Assembly (NCBI GenBank): GCA_024649995.1
Contig: JANKMX010000019.1
Coordinates: forward strand, 1 to 36,261
Direction: 5' to 3'
Source: Gudongella sp.
GTDB taxonomy: Bacteria > Bacillota > Clostridia > Tissierellales > Tissierellaceae
DNA length: 36,261 nt
Shown: one piece after another, positions 32,588 through 36,261 of the stretch
Numbering within the stretch: the stretch's first letter is position 1
Layout: every line of letters starts with the position of its first letter
Made by a program: the position numbers and the translations under genes
The notes under the pieces: model-generated
The model's input: the letters and a program-made list of their open reading frames with translations, nothing else
Told to the model about the DNA's origin: nothing
The model's database searches: none

Positions 32588-33592
32588 CTAAATAAAGATA
32601 TGTCCAAAGGCGTTGAAGCTGTAGCCGATAATAAGTATCCCAACTGTAACGATACCTGCAAATATGACAAGAAGTTTGGTTTTTACAACCTTCTTGAGCA
32701 GTATCATTGAAGGAAGTGATAGTGCGGTTACAGCCATCATAAAGGAAAGGGCAGTTCCAATTCCAACTCCCTTTGCAACAAGAGCCTCTGCTATTGGAAG
32801 GGTTCCGAATATGTCTGCATACATTGGAACTCCTACAAATGTCGCCAATACGACAGAATACCACTTGTCCTGACCAAGTATGGCCGATATGACGCTTTCC
32901 GGTATCCAGTTGTGAATAAGGGCACCGATTCCAACCCCAATCAAAACGTATAGCCACACTTTATTGACTATATCGAGAACCTGATCCTTGGCAAAGATAA
33001 GCCTGTCCCTTGTTGTCAGGTCATCCACTTCACCATTGGCCATCTGGTTTCCAAATACAAAGGGCTCAACATATTTTTCAAGCTTTGCCATGCTGATGAT
33101 TGACCCGCCAATAACCGCCAGTATCAGCCCTACAACAACATATGCAATGGCTATTCTCCAGTTGAATATGCTGGCAAGAAGTAGAACCGATGCAAGGTCA
33201 ACCAAGGGAGAGGATATGAGGAAGGAGAAGGTGACTCCTATTGGCAGTCCTGCACTTGTGAAGCCTATGAAAAGTGGGATCGATGAACAGGAGCAAAATG
33301 GTGTCACCGTCCCCAGCAAGGCTCCAAGGATATTTGCAGTAATCCCATCGTACCTTCCAAGGATCTTCCTTGTTCTTTCCGGAGGAAAGAAGCTTTGGAT
33401 ATATGAAATTGTAAAAATCAGAAATGATAGCAGTATGAATATCTTAACCACATCATAGATGAAAAAGTGGACGCTTCCACCAATTCTTTCGTTTATGTCC
33501 AATCCGAACACATTTTCCACCAGCAGCTCTACAAGCTTGTAAAGCCAATCCATTTTCAACAGCTGGCTGTTAAGCCAAGAAAAAATTGCCAT
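32588..33592 (-). CDS. ArsP/DUF318-type permease
   Basis: A 334-residue membrane protein with 8 or more hydrophobic segments from the UPF0718/DUF318 permease family, which includes the organoarsenical exporter ArsP. The family cysteine motif TPFCSCSSIPLFIG has C100 and C102. LPIGVTFSFLISSPLVDLASV, and PMYADIFGTLPIAEALVAKGVGIGTALSFMMAVTALSLPSM in the C-half, are typical. It lies 16 bases after an arsR gene, in an operon with a Usp and a thioredoxin-like protein. Methylated or aromatic trivalent arsenicals are the best-known family substrates. Other soft metals cannot be ruled out. Confidence 0.85.
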   Translation of the reverse strand: MAIFSWLNSQLLKMDWLYKLVELLVENVFGLDINERIGGSVHFFIYDVVKIFILLSFLIFTISYIQSFFPPERTRKILGRYDGITANILGALLGTVTPFCSCSSIPLFIGFTSAGLPIGVTFSFLISSPLVDLASVLLLASIFNWRIAIAYVVVGLILAVIGGSIISMAKLEKYVEPFVFGNQMANGEVDDLTTRDRLIFAKDQVLDIVNKVWLYVLIGVGIGALIHNWIPESVISAILGQDKWYSVVLATFVGVPMYADIFGTLPIAEALVAKGVGIGTALSFMMAVTALSLPSMILLKKVVKTKLLVIFAGIVTVGILIIGYSFNAFGHIFI

Positions 33593-33608
33593 CTCTTCAC
33601 TCCTCTTT

Positions 33609-33965
33609 CTATTCTAGTATTGATAGGGGATTACACTGATCCAGGTACTTTTCCTTTTCGGAAAGTCTCCCAATATCCTGCTGCAGCTGTGGATATTCAT
33701 GAATGTTTTTCATAATTCCCTCAATTATTCCATTAAGTATTTCATTGTCCCTCTTCAGTCTGTAGAAGACAAACTTCTCCTTCCGTTCATCCTGGACAAG
33801 GTTCAGATCTCTCAATTTGGAAAGGCTCTTTGATATTTTCGGCTGGGGAAGATCAAGAACTCCCACAAGCTCGCATACGCAAAGCTCCTCCATATACAGC
33901 AGGGTTACAACCCTAAGTCTTGTCCCGTCTGAAAGTACCTTGAACAGGCTAGTTAGCTGGTCCAT
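33609..33965 (-). CDS. arsR: ArsR family arsenic-responsive repressor (second)
   Basis: A 118-residue ArsR/SmtB repressor starting MDQLTSLFKVLSDGTRLRVV. The arsenic site ELCVCE has C29 and C31. The recognition helix region is LPQPKISKSLSKLRDLNLV. An ATG at 33989 lies upstream, but AAAGGAG 8 bases before 33965 fixes the start. It heads an operon with the ArsP-like permease, tandem Usp and thioredoxin-like genes. The C-terminus (QCNPLSILE) has one further Cys. It is diverged from the first ArsR but has the same metal site, so the two may sense related ligands. Confidence 0.9.
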   Translation of the reverse strand: MDQLTSLFKVLSDGTRLRVVTLLYMEELCVCELVGVLDLPQPKISKSLSKLRDLNLVQDERKEKFVFYRLKRDNEILNGIIEGIMKNIHEYPQLQQDIGRLSEKEKYLDQCNPLSILE

Positions 33966-33986
33966 GAACCCATCTCCTTTCTTTTG

Positions 33987-34050
33987 CATATGTTCATATG
34001 CACTTATGAGTATATGTATATATTAAACTCTTGTCACTTCCTTGTCAATC
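33987..34050 (-). promoter_or_regulatory. Promoter and operator of the second arsR operon
   Basis: On the minus strand TTGACA (34047-34042) and, 17 bases on, TAATAT. Downstream, CATATACTCATA-N6-TATGAACATATG (33987-34016) is an imperfect 30-bp dyad suited to an ArsR dimer. TATGAGTATAT (34005-34015, plus strand) is identical to part of the first arsR operator. Confidence 0.7.
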
Positions 34051-34117
34051 CTTTTAATAAAAATTTCCCCAAATAAAAGCGCCAACCATATTCTGATTGA
34101 CGTTAGTACGTTGCATG

Positions 34118-35038
34118 TTAATATTTTGCTTCAATTTCCTTGATCTTTTCGTATATCTCCCTGTTAATGGGGGTTGGAATACCGTGTTTTTCCCCAAGCT
34201 CCAGGACCATTCCCGAGAAAAGCTCAACCTCTGATCTGATCCTGTTGAGACCATCGAACCTCATTGAAGGCATCCCCTCAGGATTTAGGGTATCAATCAG
34301 TGCCACATAGTAGTCTATGTCCGCCTGGGTTATTTTGATGTTCTCCTTTTCAGCAAGCTGGACAACCTCCTTCATTGCATCAATCATCAGGTCTCTGGCA
34401 GGACCAGGCTTTTGTATGGTGTCATAGTTTCCTTCATGGATCATCAACACCTGGTTTACCCCAACATTGAGCATGAATTTACTCCACAGTCTCTGCATCA
34501 CATCCTCTTCAGGAATGTATGGGAATCCGGTTCTTTCAAATAGCTCCAGAACCTCATTGAGCTTGTCACTTTTCTCTTCCGTTTCCTCATCTATCCCTAT
34601 ACGGACAGAGCCCATCCTTGTGTAATCAAGGTTGTGTCCACTCCTTATGGGGTCCATTCCCTCGGCTATTGTGTAGAGGACCTTGTCCCTACCAAATGCC
34701 TCTCCGATGATCTTTTCGCTGGTTATTCCGTTTAGGAGGGATATTATTATGGTATCCTCCGAAACCTTGTTCCTGACAGTCTGGATTGCCTCCTCAAGCC
34801 CTGTTGACTTGACCGCGAATATAAGTAGATCTGCAGGCTTGCCCATTTCGTCTCCCGACACAAGGTTGAAGTCGTACCTCTTTCCATTGATTAGCCTTTC
34901 AACACCTGAGTACCTTCTAAATCTATCCTCATCCATTACAAATTCAACATTGTCCCTTCCAAGCCTGTCCATAAGAAAACTGCCAAATATAAGCCCCAGA
35001 GACCCCATTCCAATGATTGAAACCCTTTCTATAGCCAA
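34118..35038 (-). CDS. Ketopantoate reductase family protein (PanE/ApbA)
   Basis: A 306-residue NADPH-dependent reductase of the PanE/ApbA family. The Rossmann loop is GMGSLG (10-15). Catalytic-type residues are present: N103 (LLNG), K187 (LWSKFMLNVGVNQ), N191, and the late PSMRFDGLNRIRSEVE with S258 and E270. True PanE makes pantoate for coenzyme A. No panB or panC neighbour is present, and many family paralogues act on other 2-oxoacids, so I give no symbol. The start is TTG at 35038 with AAAGGAG 8 bases upstream. No clear terminator follows; 34030-34117 holds only the arsR promoter edge. Confidence 0.82.
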   Translation of the reverse strand: MAIERVSIIGMGSLGLIFGSFLMDRLGRDNVEFVMDEDRFRRYSGVERLINGKRYDFNLVSGDEMGKPADLLIFAVKSTGLEEAIQTVRNKVSEDTIIISLLNGITSEKIIGEAFGRDKVLYTIAEGMDPIRSGHNLDYTRMGSVRIGIDEETEEKSDKLNEVLELFERTGFPYIPEEDVMQRLWSKFMLNVGVNQVLMIHEGNYDTIQKPGPARDLMIDAMKEVVQLAEKENIKITQADIDYYVALIDTLNPEGMPSMRFDGLNRIRSEVELFSGMVLELGEKHGIPTPINREIYEKIKEIEAKY

Positions 35039-35133
35039 ATTCTACACTCCTTTCGAGAATCTACATAAATATTAAATATGATTATACCACTTTATTGCCT
35101 GATGGTATAATGGTTGTTTTAATTATTGAAAAT

Positions 35134-35166
35134 AATAGGCCAACCATAGTCTATGGCTGGCCTATT
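35134..35166 (-). terminator. Terminator after the SGNH hydrolase gene
   Basis: AATAGGCCA (35134-35142) pairs with TGGCCTATT (35158-35166), and inside it CCATAG with CTATGG. On the minus strand it is followed by ATTTTC. It separates the hydrolase from the PanE-like gene. Confidence 0.8.
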
Positions 35167-35205
35167 AAAGTTAAGTGGCAAGAGGGTTTTAATTTTTTAT
35201 GTTTT

Positions 35206-36093
35206 TCATTGGAAGGATCTTGGACTTCTACCCTTCATAAGCTCCTCAAAAATTATTCCGTGTCCCAGTGTAGTTGGATGTGGGTCAATCAATGGGAACC
35301 AAGTCAGCCTAAAGTCTACCGCATCCGACTCCTTGTCAAAGGCCTTGTTTACCTTTGCAAGGGTTACCCTGTTCTGGGTTCTCATCATTGCCTTGTTCAT
35401 TGGTCTTACAAGCTCCTCATAGCGGTCATACAGTTCCTTGTTGTCATCCTCTTCAATTGGGTTGTAAAGGGTCATGGCTATTATATGGGCATCTGGATTG
35501 AGCTCTTCGATTTCATCAAGGATTTCCGGCCAGTCTGACAGAAATTGTTCTGTCCTGGCTTCAAGCATATAGCCCAAGGTTCCAGGGTAGGAGCTTAAGG
35601 CCGATGTTGTAAATGCTGCCAGCCTCATGTTCCATGCCATCTCCCCTTCAGCACCTATTTTCCCCAAAAGAGCCTGAATAAAGGCCCCTGATGATGGATA
35701 TGATGAAGGGTCTACTTGGTACAGCTCAGCAACTGCACCAATTACAGGTGTCAGCAGGTTGTTTCCTCCTATGCTTATGGTGATAACATCTGCATTAGCA
35801 ATAAAATAATCAAGCTCATCAGTATATCTTAGTATGTCAAGCAGCTCCATGCTGTCAAGTCCTTCAGCGCTTAGATTCATGGCACTGACCAGTCCATAGT
35901 TGTCCTCAAGATAACCTGCATAAAGGTCAAAGTAGCTCATTCCTGGTGTCGCACTAAGTCCAACTGCTATTGAATCCCCTATATTCAGATATTTAAGTTC
36001 CATATCTCCTTCTGGAACTTCTCCAAATGCCTGGACAGGTATCGCAATAAGTAATACCAAAACCATAATGATGGGTAATAATTTTCTATTCAT
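35206..36093 (-). CDS. Secreted SGNH/GDSL-family hydrolase
   Basis: A 295-residue serine esterase/lipase-fold protein. A signal peptide (about 1-24) ends in VQAFG before EVPEGD. Block I is LNIGDSIAVG, with nucleophile S41. Block III is SIGGNN (N111). Block V is DPHPTTLGH, with D270 and H272. The fold hydrolyses esters of lipids, acylated sugars or acetylated cell-wall glycans; the substrate here is unknown. GGAGG lies 8 bases before the ATG. A terminator hairpin ends only about 30 bases upstream of the start codon, too close for a promoter in between, so expression is probably controlled by attenuation in the leader. Confidence 0.85.
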   Translation of the reverse strand: MNRKLLPIIMVLVLLIAIPVQAFGEVPEGDMELKYLNIGDSIAVGLSATPGMSYFDLYAGYLEDNYGLVSAMNLSAEGLDSMELLDILRYTDELDYFIANADVITISIGGNNLLTPVIGAVAELYQVDPSSYPSSGAFIQALLGKIGAEGEMAWNMRLAAFTTSALSSYPGTLGYMLEARTEQFLSDWPEILDEIEELNPDAHIIAMTLYNPIEEDDNKELYDRYEELVRPMNKAMMRTQNRVTLAKVNKAFDKESDAVDFRLTWFPLIDPHPTTLGHGIIFEELMKGRSPRSFQ

Positions 36094-36123
36094 ATATTCA
36101 TCGCCTCCAAAGTGCTAAACAGC

Positions 36124-36261
36124 AAAAAAACCGACCTTTCTTGGTCGGTTACGCCCCGGTTCACTTAAGAGTATGGACGTCCAGCTTGCCCTTAAGTTCA
36201 TTACCCCCCTTGTTTCACTTAACTATGTATTTTCGTTAGACTTATACCCAGTTACTTGATT
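36124..36261 (-). promoter_or_regulatory. Leader with terminator upstream of the SGNH hydrolase
   Basis: On the minus strand AACCGACC and GGTCGGTT (36150-36129) form a strong hairpin followed by seven T (36130-36124). Upstream, ACTTAAG and CTTAAGT can pair, and TTAAGTGAA followed by a GGGG(G/C)GTAA-type block occurs twice as an imperfect direct repeat. It is cut by the window edge. It looks like an attenuator or riboswitch, but matches no class I can name. It could also be the terminator of an upstream gene. Confidence 0.5.

Noticed and set aside
34118-35038. Calling the PanE-family protein a true pantothenate-pathway enzyme.
   Set aside because: No panB, panC or panD neighbour is present and the family contains many other oxoacid reductases.
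36124-36261. Assigning the hydrolase leader to a c-di-GMP, ydaO (c-di-AMP), SAM, M-box or T-box class.
   Set aside because: None of the conserved core sequences of these classes as I recall them is visible, and the 5-prime part is missing.

Overview
The window looks like chromosomal DNA of an anaerobic, low-to-mid GC Firmicute, probably class Clostridia. The evidence is strong AGGAGG-type ribosome sites, T-box leaders, a SigI/RsgI pair, lipoprotein ABC receptors, arsenite efflux by ACR3 and a multi-flavinylated surface protein. I cannot name the genus. Almost every gene is on the minus strand. The exceptions are a universal stress protein gene and alanine dehydrogenase near the left end, and a LysR regulator near 15 kb. 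I saw no tRNA, rRNA, transposase, phage gene or CRISPR array.

Layout. 1-1.8 kb: a secreted protein with five FMN-binding repeats. 2-3.7 kb: a UspA protein and alanine dehydrogenase (plus strand). 3.7-12.3 kb: a catabolic operon of GntR regulator, hydroxyacid dehydrogenase, RraA-like aldolase, DapA-like aldolase, second dehydrogenase, TctC-TctB-TctA transporter and third dehydrogenase. 12.5-15.8 kb: alanine/serine-glyoxylate aminotransferase and a GyaR-like reductase, divergent from a LysR gene. Together these suggest import of a hydroxy- or oxo-acid, aldol cleavage to pyruvate plus a small aldehyde acid such as glyoxylate, then transamination or reduction, with alanine dehydrogenase balancing amino groups. 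The substrate is unknown.

15.8-17.4 kb: a second UspA and an acetamidase/formamidase. 17.4-22.6 kb: two sigma-factor modules side by side, a SigI-RsgI pair and an ECF sigma with two membrane proteins. Those two carry an RsgI-type DVNPS ectodomain, PepSY domains and very long poly-aspartate tracts.

22.8-28.35 kb is the most striking part. It is an aromatic amino-acid ABC transporter of the TrpXYZ type with two receptor genes, each behind its own consensus promoter and its own T-box riboswitch. The two T-boxes are near copies, but the aligned specifier codon reads UGG (Trp) in one and UUC (Phe) in the other. The base facing the tRNA discriminator has changed to match (UGGC versus UGGU). One permease, one ATPase and an Ldh2-type dehydrogenase follow the Phe-type unit.

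28.4-34 kb: an MFS transporter and two arsenic-type operons (arsR-acr3, and arsR-ArsP-like permease-tandem Usp-small thioredoxin), whose promoters share an operator half-site. 34-36.2 kb: a ketopantoate reductase family protein and a secreted SGNH hydrolase preceded by a leader terminator. All calls come from reading sequence and recalled family knowledge; no database search was run.
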